Shown here one piece after another: positions 46,274 through 56,293 of a stretch of 64,000 nucleotides of DNA. Made by a program: the position numbers and the translations under genes. The notes below the pieces were generated by a model. It searched no databases, was not told the origin of the DNA, and saw only the letters and a list, made by a program, of their open reading frames with translations. This DNA comes from Mesorhizobium sp. (GTDB lineage: Bacteria; Pseudomonadota; Alphaproteobacteria; Rhizobiales; Rhizobiaceae). The DNA is taken from the NCBI RefSeq assembly GCF_004962245.1, contig NZ_SUHQ01000008.1, positions 124,001 to 188,000 on the forward strand, written 5' to 3'. Every line of letters starts with the position of its first letter. Positions within the stretch are counted from its first letter, which is position 1.

Positions 46274-46930
46274 ATGCTCAATGAAGTTAAATCGGCGCAG
46301 GCCGAACAAGGGCGGGCCAGGCATGCGCTGGGCAGCTACCAGCACGCGCGCAGGATGGTTCTTGCCGCGCTCGTGGTTGTCCTGTTCGCGGCGCTGCTGT
46401 TTGGCCAGTCTTCTTTTCCTCCCGACACCGTGCTGCATGAAACGATCGAGATGGTCGGCGTCCTGCTGATCTTTCTCGGCATTGTCGGGCGCTTGTGGTC
46501 GACGCTCTATATCGGCGGGCGCAAATCCTCCGAGGTGGTGACCGGCGGACCCTATTCGATCACCCGCAATCCGCTCTATGTCTTCTCCTCGATGGCCGCC
46601 GCCGGCGTCGGCGCGCAGATCGGCTCGATCACCGCGATGGTCGGCTTCGCCGTGCTTTGTGCCGCGGCGTTCCATATCGTCATCCTGCGCGAAGAGAAAT
46701 TCCTGAAGGAAGCGCTCGGCGCTCCATACAAAGCCTATATGGCGCGGGTGCCGCGCTTCTTCCCGAAGCTTTCGCTGTATCAGGAAGGCGACACCGGCAG
46801 CTTCAAGCCACGCCTGCTGCGGACCACCCTGCTGGACGGGCTGGTGTTCCTCATTGCCTTGCCGGCTTTCGAGTTGATCGACGGCGCGCAGGAATCGGGC
46901 ATATTGCCGGTGCTGTTCCGTTTCCCATAA
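46274..46930 (+). CDS. Membrane isoprenylcysteine/phospholipid methyltransferase-family protein
   Basis: 218 aa with four or five hydrophobic segments (about 25-45, 55-75, 98-125, 180-200). The SAM-binding motif of the ICMT/PEMT family is visible: GGPYSITRNPLYV, and EEKFLKEALGAPYKAYMARVPRFFP. Members methylate lipids or isoprenylated substrates; the bacterial substrate is unknown. ATG at 46274. Lies between infC and rpmI but is bounded by terminator-like hairpins on both sides, so it may be an independent unit. Confidence 0.8.
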   Translation: MLNEVKSAQAEQGRARHALGSYQHARRMVLAALVVVLFAALLFGQSSFPPDTVLHETIEMVGVLLIFLGIVGRLWSTLYIGGRKSSEVVTGGPYSITRNPLYVFSSMAAAGVGAQIGSITAMVGFAVLCAAAFHIVILREEKFLKEALGAPYKAYMARVPRFFPKLSLYQEGDTGSFKPRLLRTTLLDGLVFLIALPAFELIDGAQESGILPVLFRFP

Positions 46931-46933
46931 GCG

Positions 46934-46961
46934 CTGGGTGTTGCGTGCACTGGGTGTTGCG
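46934..46961 (+). repeat. Two direct copies of a 12-bp word upstream of rpmI
   Basis: CTGGGTGTTGCG occurs at 46934-46945 and 46950-46961, a 16-bp spacing, just after the methyltransferase stop. Possibly a recent small duplication; no function seen. Confidence 0.6.
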
Positions 46962-46999
46962 CGCCGGCTCGCTTTGACGTATAGGACCGCCGTTCCCAA

Positions 47000-47040
47000 A
47001 AACCGCCCGGCAGGGCATGCCGTGGCGGTTTCATTTGCTT
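47000..47040 (+). promoter_or_regulatory. Terminator-like hairpin in the rpmI-rplT leader
   Basis: Outer stem AAACCGCC (47000-47007) with GGCGGTTT (47024-47031), inner stem CGGCA (47008-47012) with TGCCG (47018-47022), then the T-rich CATTTGCTTTT. It lies 90-130 nt before rpmI. It either ends the upstream transcript or is a leader attenuator for the ribosomal protein genes. Confidence 0.6.
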
Positions 47041-47086
47041 TTCGGGCTTTGGTCGGCCTGAAGCGAACAAAATCAAGAGGCGTGGA

Positions 47087-47099
47087 GTGCCGAAGGCAC
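47087..47099 (+). promoter_or_regulatory. Tight hairpin just upstream of rpmI
   Basis: GTGCC (47087-47091) and GGCAC (47095-47099) with a GAA loop, about 30 nt before the rpmI ATG. A compact GNRA-like leader stem; candidate recognition element for L20 autocontrol, unproven. Confidence 0.4.
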
Positions 47100-47130
47100 G
47101 ACGGAGACCTCAAAGAAACGGAGTAGCAAA

Positions 47131-47334
47131 ATGCCCAAGATGAAGACCAAGTCGGCCGCCAAGAAGCGGTTCAAGATCACAGGTACCGGTAAAGTCCTGT
47201 CGGCTGCGGCCGGCAAGCGTCACGGCATGATCAAGCGTTCCAACAAGTTCATTCGAAATGCCCGCGGCACGATGGTTCTGGCTGAACCGGATGGCAAGAA
47301 GGTCATCAAGAATTTTCTGCCGAACGGCCTCTAA
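47131..47334 (+). CDS. rpmI: 50S ribosomal protein L35
   Basis: 67 aa, very basic. Family sequence [21 protein letters not shown] and [11 protein letters not shown] is plain. Ribosome site GGAG 7-12 nt upstream. First gene of rpmI-rplT, 36 nt before rplT. Confidence 0.97.
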   Translation: MPKMKTKSAAKKRFKITGTGKVLSAAAGKRHGMIKRSNKFIRNARGTMVLAEPDGKKVIKNFLPNGL

Positions 47335-47370
47335 GGCATTCGGTCCGGACACGTTTAAGGAGATCATGAC

Positions 47371-47772
47371 ATGGCACGCGTAAAGAGAGGCGTCACCTCG
47401 CACGCCAAGCACAAGAAGGTCCTGAAAGCCGCCAAGGGCTTCTACGGCCGCCGCAAGAACACCATCCGCATCGCCAAGCAGGCGGTGGAAAAGTCGCTGC
47501 AGTATGCCTATCGCGACCGCAAGAACCGCAAGCGCTCGTTCCGCGCGCTGTGGATTCAGCGCATCAATGCAGCGACCCACGAGCATGGCCTGACCTATGG
47601 CCGCTTCATCGACGGTCTCAACAAGGCCGGCATCGAGATCGACCGCAAGATCCTGTCGGACATGGCCATCCATGAGCCGCAGGCGTTCGCCGCACTTGTG
47701 GCCAAGGCCAAGGTCGCGCTCGAATACCTGAAGAACACCACGCCGAACGCTTTTGAAAGCGCTGTAGCCTAA
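47371..47772 (+). CDS. rplT: 50S ribosomal protein L20
   Basis: 133 aa, basic N-terminal extension [15 protein letters not shown] followed by the RNA-binding core ([18 protein letters not shown]). L20 is needed for 50S assembly and in other bacteria represses its own operon by binding the leader. Followed by a terminator before pheS. Confidence 0.97.
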   Translation: MARVKRGVTSHAKHKKVLKAAKGFYGRRKNTIRIAKQAVEKSLQYAYRDRKNRKRSFRALWIQRINAATHEHGLTYGRFIDGLNKAGIEIDRKILSDMAIHEPQAFAALVAKAKVALEYLKNTTPNAFESAVA

Positions 47773-47810
47773 CCAGCGCCTTCCCAAGCAACTTCGACAC
47801 TTGATTTGGG

Positions 47811-47846
47811 AAACCCGCGCTGGCAGGGCTGGCGCGGGTTTTTCTT
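47811..47846 (+). terminator. Terminator between rplT and pheS
   Basis: AAACCCGCGC (47811-47820) is the exact complement of GCGCGGGTTT (47832-47841), followed by TTTCTTTG; 11-nt loop. It ends 22 nt before the pheS ATG, so it could be a simple terminator or a pheS leader attenuator. No Phe-rich leader peptide was seen. Confidence 0.8.
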
Positions 47847-47868
47847 TGCTTCCAATCGAGTCTGGAAC

Positions 47869-48954
47869 ATGAGTGACATGGAAACCCTCGAAAACTCCCT
47901 GATGACCGACATTGCGTCGGCCGCCGACGAGCAGGCGATCGAAGCCGTGCGTGTTTCGGCGCTCGGCAAGAAGGGCTCGGTCTCCGAAATGCTGAAGACG
48001 CTCGGCTCGATGTCGGCCGAGGAGCGTCAGGTAAAAGGCCCGGCGATCAACGGCCTCAAGAACCGCATCACCGACGCGCTTTCCGCGCGCCGCGCCGAGC
48101 TGAGGGACGTGGCGATCACCGCGCGCCTCGCGGCGGAAAAGGTCGACGTCACGCTGCCGGTGCGGCAATCACCGGCCGAGCGCGGCCGCATCCATCCGAT
48201 CAGCCAGGTCAGCGACGAGATCGCCGCGATCTTCGGCGATCTCGGCTTTGCCATCGCCGAAGGTCCGGATATCGAGACCGACCACTACAATTTCACCGCG
48301 CTGAATTTCCCGGAAGGCCATCCGGCGCGCGAGATGCACGACACCTTCTTCTTCCAGCCGGACGAGAAGGGCGAACGCAGGCTTTTGCGCACCCACACGT
48401 CGCCGGTGCAGATCCGCACCATGGAGGCGCAGAAGCCGCCGATCCGGATCGTCATTCCCGGCAAGACCTACCGGCAGGATTCCGATGCCACCCACTCGCC
48501 GATGTTCCATCAGGTCGAGGGGCTGGTGATCGACAGGACAGCCAATGTCGCCAACATGAAATGGGTGCTGGAGGAGTTCTGCAAGGCCTTCTTCGAGGTG
48601 CCACAGGTCAAGATGCGCTTCCGGCCGTCCTTCTTCCCGTTCACCGAACCCAGCATGGAGGTCGACATCCAGTGCGACCGTTCGCGGCCGGGCGAGGTGC
48701 GCTTCGGCGAAGGCTCCGACTGGATGGAGATCCTCGGCTGCGGCATGGTGCACCCCAATGTGCTGAGATATGGCGGGCTCGATCCCGACGAGTATCAGGG
48801 CTTTGCCTGGGGCATGGGCATCGATCGCATCGCCATGCTGAAATACGGCATGCCGGATCTGCGCGCCTTTTTCGACGCCGATGTGCGCTGGCTGTCGCAT
48901 TACGGTTTTAGGCCGCTCGACATGCCGACGCTGTTCGGGGGGCTGAGCACGTGA
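47869..48954 (+). CDS. pheS: Phenylalanine-tRNA ligase alpha subunit
   Basis: Class II synthetase catalytic subunit. 361 aa. N-terminal coiled coil (about 1-90), then motif 2 region [11 protein letters not shown] and [15 protein letters not shown], and motif 3 [13 protein letters not shown] near the end. ATG at 47869 ([10 protein letters not shown]) chosen; the longer frame from 47806 reads through the terminator. The stop overlaps the GTG of the GFA gene by 4 bp. Confidence 0.96.
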   Translation: MSDMETLENSLMTDIASAADEQAIEAVRVSALGKKGSVSEMLKTLGSMSAEERQVKGPAINGLKNRITDALSARRAELRDVAITARLAAEKVDVTLPVRQSPAERGRIHPISQVSDEIAAIFGDLGFAIAEGPDIETDHYNFTALNFPEGHPAREMHDTFFFQPDEKGERRLLRTHTSPVQIRTMEAQKPPIRIVIPGKTYRQDSDATHSPMFHQVEGLVIDRTANVANMKWVLEEFCKAFFEVPQVKMRFRPSFFPFTEPSMEVDIQCDRSRPGEVRFGEGSDWMEILGCGMVHPNVLRYGGLDPDEYQGFAWGMGIDRIAMLKYGMPDLRAFFDADVRWLSHYGFRPLDMPTLFGGLST

Positions 48955-49388
48955 CGGCGGTCCACACCGGCGGCTGCCGCTGCGGCGCCGTGCGGTTCGA
49001 GGCTTCGGCCGAGCCGCACCATGTCAGCTATTGCCATTGCGGCGATTGCCGGCGGGCCAGCGGCGCGCCGGTGTCGGCCTTTGTCGGCTTCCTGACCGAA
49101 CAGGTCGCCTTCACCGGCAAGGCGCTGAAGATGTTCGAGAACGGGCCGGTGACGCGTTCGTTTTGCGGCATCTGCGGCTCGCCGATCGCCTATGTCGACG
49201 AGCGGCTGGACGATCGCATCTATTTCATGCTCGGCGCCATGGACATGCCGGCCTATTTCAAGCCGACCCACCACGCCCATGTGCGCGAGCAGCTTCCCTT
49301 CCTGCACATGCCGGACGACCTGCCGCGCCATTTGAAGACCAGCGTGCCCAGACCTGACGAGCAAAGACCAGACGGAACACAGTCATGA
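48951..49388 (+). CDS. GFA-family (CENP-V/GFA fold) zinc protein inserted between pheS and pheT
   Basis: 145 aa. The zinc-binding cysteines of the glutathione-dependent formaldehyde-activating fold are present: Cys9 and Cys11 ([10 protein letters not shown]), Cys28, Cys30, Cys33 (YCHCGDCRR), Cys72 and Cys75 (FCGICGSP). Function of most GFA-like proteins is unknown; formaldehyde activation should not be assumed. GTG start overlaps pheS by 4 bp (GTGA) and the stop overlaps pheT by 4 bp (ATGA), so its translation is tied to both synthetase subunits. Confidence 0.88.
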   Translation: MTAVHTGGCRCGAVRFEASAEPHHVSYCHCGDCRRASGAPVSAFVGFLTEQVAFTGKALKMFENGPVTRSFCGICGSPIAYVDERLDDRIYFMLGAMDMPAYFKPTHHAHVREQLPFLHMPDDLPRHLKTSVPRPDEQRPDGTQS

Positions 49389-51793
49389 AACTCACCCTCT
49401 CCTGGCTCAAGGACCACCTCGAGACTGATGCCTCGCTGGCGGAGATCGTCGAGCGGCTGACCTCCATCGGCCTCGAAGTCGAGCATGTCGACGACAGATC
49501 GAGCCTGAAACCCTTCGTCATCGCCAAGGTGTTGACGGCGGTCCAGCATCCCGACGCCGACCGGCTGCGTGTGCTGACCGTCGACACCGGCGACGGCAAG
49601 GCCCCTGTGCAGGTCGTGTGCGGTGCGCCCAATGCGCGCGCCGGCCTGGTCGGCGCCTTCGCCGCGCCCGGCACCTATATTCCCGGCATCGACGTGACGC
49701 TGACGGTCGGCAAGATCCGCGGCGTCGAAAGTCACGGCATGATGTGCTCCGAGCGCGAACTGGAGCTTTCGGACGAGCATAGCGGCATCATCGATCTGCC
49801 CGCCGATGCGCCGGTCGGCACCAGCTTCGCCGCCTATGCCCATCTCGACGACCCGCTGATCGAGATCAATTTGACGCCGAACCGGCCGGATGCGACCAGC
49901 GTGTACGGCATCGCCCGCGATCTGGCGGCGAGCGGGCTCGGCACGCTGAAGGCTGCGCCGGTCGAGGCAATCCCTGGCAAGGGAGAGACGCCGGTCAAGG
50001 TGACGATCGAGGCGCCGGAGCTCTGCCCGGGCTTTGCGCTGCGCCTGGTGCGCGGCGTCAAGAACGGCCCGTCGCCGAAATGGCTGCAGCAAAGGCTGAT
50101 CGCCATTGGTCTGAGGCCGATCAGCGCGCTGGTCGACATCACCAACTACGTCACTTTCGACCGCGGCCGGCCTTTGCATGTGTTCGACGCCAGGAAGGTC
50201 GCCGGCAACCTTACCGTGCGCCGCGCGCGCGACAGTGAAAAGGTGCTGGCGCTCGACGGCCGCGAATACACGCTGACGCCCGAGATGTGCGTGATAGCAG
50301 ACCAGGACGGCGTCGAATCCATCGCCGGCATCATGGGCGGCGAGCATTCTGGCTGCGACGAGAACACCACCGACGTGCTGATCGAATCGGCACTTTGGGA
50401 TCCGATCACCACGGCCCGTACCGGCCGCACCCTCGGCATCATCAGCGATGCGCGCTACCGCTTCGAGCGCGGCGTCGATCCCGAATTCATGGTTCCCGGC
50501 GTGGAGCTGGCGACCAGACTGGTGCTGGATTTCTGCGGTGGGACGCCGGCGGAAACCGAGGTCGTCGGCTATGCCGGCCACACGCCTGAGATCGTGTCCT
50601 TCCCGCTGTCGGAAGTGAAGCGGCTGACCGGCATCGAGGTACCGAGCTCGACAAGCCTCGACATTCTCGCCCGCCTTGGGTTCAAGTCGGAAGGCTCAGG
50701 CGAGGTCGTCAATGTGGCGGTCCCGTCCTGGCGCCCGGATATCGACGGCAAGGCCGATCTGGTCGAGGAGGTCATGCGGATCCATGGCGTCGACAACATC
50801 GCCCCGCAGCCGCTCGGCGCCCATGACGCGGTCAACGCCAAGATCCTGACCGTGCTGCAGATCCGCACCCGCGCGACCAAGCGGGCGCTGGCGGTGCGTG
50901 GCATGATGGAGGCCGTCACCTGGTCGTTCATTCCGGCAAAACATGCCGAACTGTTCGGCGGCGGCCAGACCGCGCTGAAGCTCGCCAATCCGATCGCCGC
51001 CGACATGTCCGACATGCGGCCGTCGCTGCTGCCGGGGCTGATCGCCGCCGCCCAGCGCAATGCCGACAGGGGCATCGGCGATGTCGCGCTGTTCGAAGTG
51101 TCGGGCACCTATGAAGGCGATGCGGCCGACCAGCAGCGGCGCGTCGCCGCCGGCGTGCGGCGCGGCACCGCCAAGCTCGAAGGCTCCGGCCGTCATTGGG
51201 CCGGCAATGCCGGTGCTGTCGGCGTGTTCGACGCCAAGGCCGACGCGATCGCAGCACTTGAAGCCTGCGGCGCGCCGGTCGAGCGGCTGCAGATCGAGGC
51301 CGGCGGCCCGGCCTGGTATCATCCAGGCCGCTCCGGCACGATCAAGCTCGGGCCGAAGGTCGTGTTGGCCACGTTCGGTGAATTCCATCCGAAGACGCTG
51401 GAGGAGCTGGATGTTTCCGGACCGCTCTGCGGCTTCGAGGTCTTCGTCGATGCCGTACCCGAGCCGAAGGCCAAGCCGACGCGGACAAAGCCGAGACTGG
51501 AACTGTCCGCCTTCCAGGCGGTCAAGCGCGATTTCGCCTTCGTCGTCGACAAGGCGGTCGAGGCCGGCACGCTGACCCGCGCCGCCCTTGCCGCAGACAA
51601 GAAGCTGATCACCGGCGTTTCGGTCTTCGACGTTTTCGAAGGGGCATCGCTCGGCGCGGCCAAGAAATCGGTCGCCATCGAAGTGTCGATCCAGCCGGTC
51701 GAAAAGACGCTGACCGACGAGGATTTCGAGGCGCTGGCCAAGCGCATCGTCGAGAATGTGCACAAGCAGACGGGCGGCGTGCTCAGAGCGTGA
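49385..51793 (+). CDS. pheT: Phenylalanine-tRNA ligase beta subunit
   Basis: 802 aa. N-terminal tRNA-binding (EMAP-like) domain about 40-150, B3/B4 editing domain about 210-390 (GGEHSGCDE), B5 domain about 400-475, class II-like core, and C-terminal FDX-ACB anticodon-binding domain about 705-800 ([20 protein letters not shown] in part). Partner of PheS; edits Tyr-tRNAPhe. Coupled to the GFA gene by a 4-bp overlap and ended by a strong bidirectional terminator. Confidence 0.97.
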   Translation: MKLTLSWLKDHLETDASLAEIVERLTSIGLEVEHVDDRSSLKPFVIAKVLTAVQHPDADRLRVLTVDTGDGKAPVQVVCGAPNARAGLVGAFAAPGTYIPGIDVTLTVGKIRGVESHGMMCSERELELSDEHSGIIDLPADAPVGTSFAAYAHLDDPLIEINLTPNRPDATSVYGIARDLAASGLGTLKAAPVEAIPGKGETPVKVTIEAPELCPGFALRLVRGVKNGPSPKWLQQRLIAIGLRPISALVDITNYVTFDRGRPLHVFDARKVAGNLTVRRARDSEKVLALDGREYTLTPEMCVIADQDGVESIAGIMGGEHSGCDENTTDVLIESALWDPITTARTGRTLGIISDARYRFERGVDPEFMVPGVELATRLVLDFCGGTPAETEVVGYAGHTPEIVSFPLSEVKRLTGIEVPSSTSLDILARLGFKSEGSGEVVNVAVPSWRPDIDGKADLVEEVMRIHGVDNIAPQPLGAHDAVNAKILTVLQIRTRATKRALAVRGMMEAVTWSFIPAKHAELFGGGQTALKLANPIAADMSDMRPSLLPGLIAAAQRNADRGIGDVALFEVSGTYEGDAADQQRRVAAGVRRGTAKLEGSGRHWAGNAGAVGVFDAKADAIAALEACGAPVERLQIEAGGPAWYHPGRSGTIKLGPKVVLATFGEFHPKTLEELDVSGPLCGFEVFVDAVPEPKAKPTRTKPRLELSAFQAVKRDFAFVVDKAVEAGTLTRAALAADKKLITGVSVFDVFEGASLGAAKKSVAIEVSIQPVEKTLTDEDFEALAKRIVENVHKQTGGVLRA

Positions 51794-51856
51794 GCGGTGC
51801 AGGGACAGAGGGGGCGCTGTCCCGCGACGTCTCGCAATTCTGCACCGCGCGACGTT

Positions 51857-51886
51857 CGAAAAGGGGCGCCGGAGCGCCCCTTTTCG
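51857..51886. terminator. Bidirectional terminator between pheT and the aldo/keto reductase gene
   Basis: Perfect 13-bp arms 51857-51869 and 51874-51886 (CGAAAAGGGGCGC and complement) with a 4-nt loop. The A4/T4 ends give a short U-tract in both directions between two convergent genes. Confidence 0.88.
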
Positions 51887-51906
51887 ATCCATCCGTTCGG
51901 CAATCT

Positions 51907-52905
<999 letters not shown>

Positions 52906-52998
52906 GCGTCTCCTTGTTGTGATGCGACGGAAATAGCGTCTTGTCCCGAGTTCGATAATCGGCTCTCATTCGCACGGGCTGTTCTAAAAGATAGATCA

Positions 52999-53889
52999 AT
53001 GAAGCGAACCCATCTTTCCCAGCTCGCGGTGCTGGCAACCGTCGCCCAATGCGGCAGCTTTCGCGGCGCGGCCAGGGAACTCGCCATCGCGCCCTCGGCG
53101 GTCAGCCACGCGGTTTCCAGCCTGGAGGCGCATCTCGGCGTTCGTCTCCTGGCGCGCAGCACCCGCAGCGTCGCTCCGACCGAGGAGGGCGCACAGTTGC
53201 TCGAGCGGCTGAGGCCGGCGCTGTCGGAGATCGACCTCGCCCTGGAATCGGCGGTCGAGGCACGCGACCGGCCGGCCGGCAATCTCAGGCTGACCGTGCC
53301 GCGCACCGCAGCCCACCTGGCGCTGACGCCGCGGCTCGGTGCCTTTGCATCGGCCTATCCGGACATCGTGCTGGAGATCGTCATCGAAGACCGCTTCACC
53401 GATGTGGTCGAAGGCGGCTTCGACGCTGGCGTGCGGCTCGGCGAGAGCCTGCAGCGCGACATGATCGCCGTGCGCATCGGGCCGGACCTTCGCGGCGCCG
53501 TCGTCGGCGCGCCATCCTATTTCGCGACCATGCCCAGACCGCGCCATCCGCACGATCTCGTCGATCACCGTTGCCTGCGCTTCCGTTTCTCCAGCGGCAT
53601 TCTCTACAGCTGGGAATTCGAGAAGGACGGCGAGGAGATCGAACTGCCGGTGCAAGGGCCGCTGATCCTCGACGAGGACCATCTGATAGCCAATGCGGCG
53701 GTCGACGGCGCCGGTCTTGCCTTCCTGTTCGAGGACTATGTTCGCGAGGCGCTGGCCGCCGGCAAGCTCATTCGCGTGCTGGAGGACTGGTGCCCGCCCT
53801 TCGACGGTTTCTTCGTCTATTATCCGAGCCGCCGCCAGATGCGGCCGGCGCTCAGGGCCTTTGTCGATTTTTTCAAGGTACGCGGATGA
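52999..53889 (+). CDS. LysR-family transcriptional regulator
   Basis: 296 aa. Helix-turn-helix 1-60 (FRGAARELAIAPSAVSHAVSSLEAHLG in part) and a periplasmic-binding-protein-like effector domain about 90-290. It follows the pattern of the YafC/DsdC-like group that controls an adjacent, divergent oxidoreductase. ATG at 52999 (MKRTHLSQLA) chosen from family alignment; the frame is open far upstream through the promoter region of the reductase gene. Confidence 0.9.
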   Translation: MKRTHLSQLAVLATVAQCGSFRGAARELAIAPSAVSHAVSSLEAHLGVRLLARSTRSVAPTEEGAQLLERLRPALSEIDLALESAVEARDRPAGNLRLTVPRTAAHLALTPRLGAFASAYPDIVLEIVIEDRFTDVVEGGFDAGVRLGESLQRDMIAVRIGPDLRGAVVGAPSYFATMPRPRHPHDLVDHRCLRFRFSSGILYSWEFEKDGEEIELPVQGPLILDEDHLIANAAVDGAGLAFLFEDYVREALAAGKLIRVLEDWCPPFDGFFVYYPSRRQMRPALRAFVDFFKVRG

Positions 53890-53917
53890 AAGCCGGGCTC
53901 ACCAGCGTTCACCGACA

Positions 53918-54496
53918 ATGCCGGCATCGATCACAAACAGCACGACCCGCTACGGCTGGGCGGCGATCGTTCTTCACTGGCTGATCGCCGCGATCTTCGT
54001 CGGCCAGTTCGTGCTCGGCTTCGTCATGATGCGGGTGTCCAGCCAGCGCACCGCCTTTGAGCTGATCCAGCTGCACAAATCCTTCGGCTTTCTGCTGCTT
54101 GGTCTGGTGATCCTGCGCATTGCCTGGCGTCTCGGCAGCGCGGCGCCGTCCCTGCCGCGTTCGGTCGGGCCTCTAGAGCGCCGCGCGGCGCCGCTTGTGC
54201 ATTTTGCGCTTTATGCGCTTCAGCTCGCTTTGCCGCTGTCCGGCTGGGCGCTGGTCTCGGTTTCGATGCTGGAGATCCCGAGCGTGCCCTTCAACCTGTT
54301 CGTCATGCCGGACCTGCCGCTGGCTGAATCGGACGCGGCGGAGAGCTTCTGGGCAGCAGCGCACTGGTATCTTGCCTATGCCGGCATCGGGCTTGTCGCC
54401 TTGCATTTCGCCGCGGCGCTGCGCCATCATTTCTGGCTGAAGGACGCGGTGCTGACGCGCATGATCACGCCTTTGTCAGATCAAGACGCGGAATAG
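53918..54496 (+). CDS. Cytochrome b561-family membrane protein
   Basis: 192 aa with four transmembrane helices. Heme-ligand type histidines: His20 (VLHWLIAA), His53 (IQLHKSFGF), one near 101 (PLVHFALYALQ) and a cluster near 162-169 (LHFAAALRHHFW). Bacterial b561 proteins pass electrons between quinol and superoxide or periplasmic acceptors. Start ATG 53918 is 28 nt after the LysR gene. The YceI gene follows after 70 nt; b561-YceI pairs are common. Confidence 0.88.
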   Translation: MPASITNSTTRYGWAAIVLHWLIAAIFVGQFVLGFVMMRVSSQRTAFELIQLHKSFGFLLLGLVILRIAWRLGSAAPSLPRSVGPLERRAAPLVHFALYALQLALPLSGWALVSVSMLEIPSVPFNLFVMPDLPLAESDAAESFWAAAHWYLAYAGIGLVALHFAAALRHHFWLKDAVLTRMITPLSDQDAE

Positions 54497-54566
54497 AGCG
54501 GACGGTTCATTCGTTGATGGGGCGAGGACGCAAAAAATGCGTTGCCTCCAAAAAAGGAATACTCCC

Positions 54567-55142
54567 ATGTACGCGCGCATCTTCGGAATTGCGGCGGTGG
54601 CCGCTTGCCTTGCCGTGCCTGTTTTCGCGGCAGTCGCCCTCGGTGATGCCGCCGGCAGCTACACGATCAGCCCGGCCAGTTCGAGCATCCGCTTCTCCAT
54701 CGGCAAGGCCGGCGGCGGCGGGCTCAATGGCGCCTTCGCCCGCTTCAAGGGCAGCATCCGCATCGACAACAGCGATGTCGGGCGCTCACAGGTCAATTTC
54801 ACCATCTTTCCCGAAAGCGTTGGCACCGGCCAGGGCCGCGTCGACGCCTTCCTTCGCTCCGACGCGGTATTCGACGCCGCCAATAGCCCGGAAATCCAGT
54901 TCCGCTCGACCAGCGTCAAACGCACCGGCGACACCACAGCCCTCGTCACCGGCCGGCTGACGGCGCGTGGCAAGACCTTCCCGGAGAAATTCACGGCCGA
55001 GCTCGGCGGCCTCAAGTCTGGCACGATAAGATTCCATGTCACCGGCAAGGTGCTGCGGTCGCGCTACGGCATGGACGTCGGCACGCCGATCTATTCGAAC
55101 GTCGTCAACTTCGACATGACGCTGACAGGCAAGCGCCGCTGA
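54567..55142 (+). CDS. YceI-family periplasmic lipid-binding protein
   Basis: 191 aa with a Sec signal peptide ([21 protein letters not shown]-like, start residue chosen to give it) and a lipocalin-like beta barrel: [39 protein letters not shown] and the late [18 protein letters not shown]. Relatives bind polyisoprenoids such as ubiquinone precursors, consistent with its b561 neighbour. AAAAGGA ribosome site. Likely cotranscribed with the b561 gene. Confidence 0.9.
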   Translation: MYARIFGIAAVAACLAVPVFAAVALGDAAGSYTISPASSSIRFSIGKAGGGGLNGAFARFKGSIRIDNSDVGRSQVNFTIFPESVGTGQGRVDAFLRSDAVFDAANSPEIQFRSTSVKRTGDTTALVTGRLTARGKTFPEKFTAELGGLKSGTIRFHVTGKVLRSRYGMDVGTPIYSNVVNFDMTLTGKRR

Positions 55143-55270
55143 GTGGTTGCAGGCGGGGAAACCAAGCTGCGGAGGGGAGAGCCGTACTATTCACCGCCAT
55201 GCTTCCGCATTGGCTTTTCCGCCGATTTCAGGCAAACCTCATCGCCTGCAAACCGAAAGGGAGAAGCCTG

Positions 55271-56257
55271 ATGTTCCGATGGGGTGTTTTGTCGACGGCC
55301 AAGATCGGCCGCGAGCATCTTTTGCCCGCAATGGTCGAGGCGGAGAACGGCGTTCTGTCGGCGATCGCCAGCCGCGACATGTCGAAAGCCCGTGCTTTGG
55401 CCGACCGTTTCGGCGCCCCCCATGCCTTCGGCTCCTATGACGAGCTGCTCGCCTCCAAGGACGTCGACGGCGTCTACATCCCGCTGCCGACCGCGCAGCA
55501 TGTCGAATGGACCGCGAAGGCGATTCAAGCCGGCAAGCATGTTCTGGTCGAAAAGCCCTTGGCGCTCGATGCCAAGGACATTCCGCCGCTGATCGAGCTG
55601 CGCGACGCCAAGAAAGTGCTGGTCTGCGAAGCCTTCATGGTCGTCTACCACCCGCAATGGATCAAGGTGCGCGAGCTGATCGCCAATGGCGCCATCGGCC
55701 GGCTGCGCCATGTGCAGGGCGCGTTTTCCTACTACAATGTCGATCCCACCAACATGCGCAACCAGCTCGACCTCGGTGGCGGCGCGCTGCCCGACATCGG
55801 CGTCTACCCGACCGTGTCGACGCGCTTTTCGACGGGCAAGGAGCCGCTGCGCGTCCAGGCGACGATCGAGCGCGACAAGACATTCGGCACCGACATCTAC
55901 TCCTCGATCCGCGCCGATTTCGGCGACTTCGAACTGTCGTTCTACCTGTCGACGCAGATGGCGGCGCGGCAGGTGATGGTGTTCCACGGCGAGAAGGGCT
56001 TCATCGAGGTGCTTTCGCCGTTCAATGCCGGGATCTACGATCATCATCGCATCGAGCTGCACAACCAGAACCACAGCGAGGCGCAAGTGTTCCGCTTCCC
56101 CGGCCTGCAGCAATACCGGCTGGAGGTCGAGGCCTTCGCGCGGGCGGCACAGGGCGGCAAGGACCGCGTCTTCACGCTGGAGGAATCGGTGCTCAACCAG
56201 AAGGTCATCGACGCCATCTTCCGCGCCGGCGAGAAGGAAGGCTGGGAGATAGTCTGA
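55271..56257 (+). CDS. Gfo/Idh/MocA-family oxidoreductase
   Basis: 328 aa. N-terminal Rossmann domain ([10 protein letters not shown]), the EKP motif ([10 protein letters not shown]) at about 96-98, and a C-terminal alpha/beta domain with [12 protein letters not shown]. The class includes sugar and inositol dehydrogenases and dihydrodiol dehydrogenase-like enzymes; substrate unknown. ATG at 55271 chosen with GGGAGAAG 8 nt upstream. A gene for an FAD dehydrogenase follows after 36 nt. Confidence 0.88.
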   Translation: MFRWGVLSTAKIGREHLLPAMVEAENGVLSAIASRDMSKARALADRFGAPHAFGSYDELLASKDVDGVYIPLPTAQHVEWTAKAIQAGKHVLVEKPLALDAKDIPPLIELRDAKKVLVCEAFMVVYHPQWIKVRELIANGAIGRLRHVQGAFSYYNVDPTNMRNQLDLGGGALPDIGVYPTVSTRFSTGKEPLRVQATIERDKTFGTDIYSSIRADFGDFELSFYLSTQMAARQVMVFHGEKGFIEVLSPFNAGIYDHHRIELHNQNHSEAQVFRFPGLQQYRLEVEAFARAAQGGKDRVFTLEESVLNQKVIDAIFRAGEKEGWEIV

Positions 56258-56293
56258 CAGTTCGTCAAGCCGGGGAGGAGAGCCGGGGGAGAA

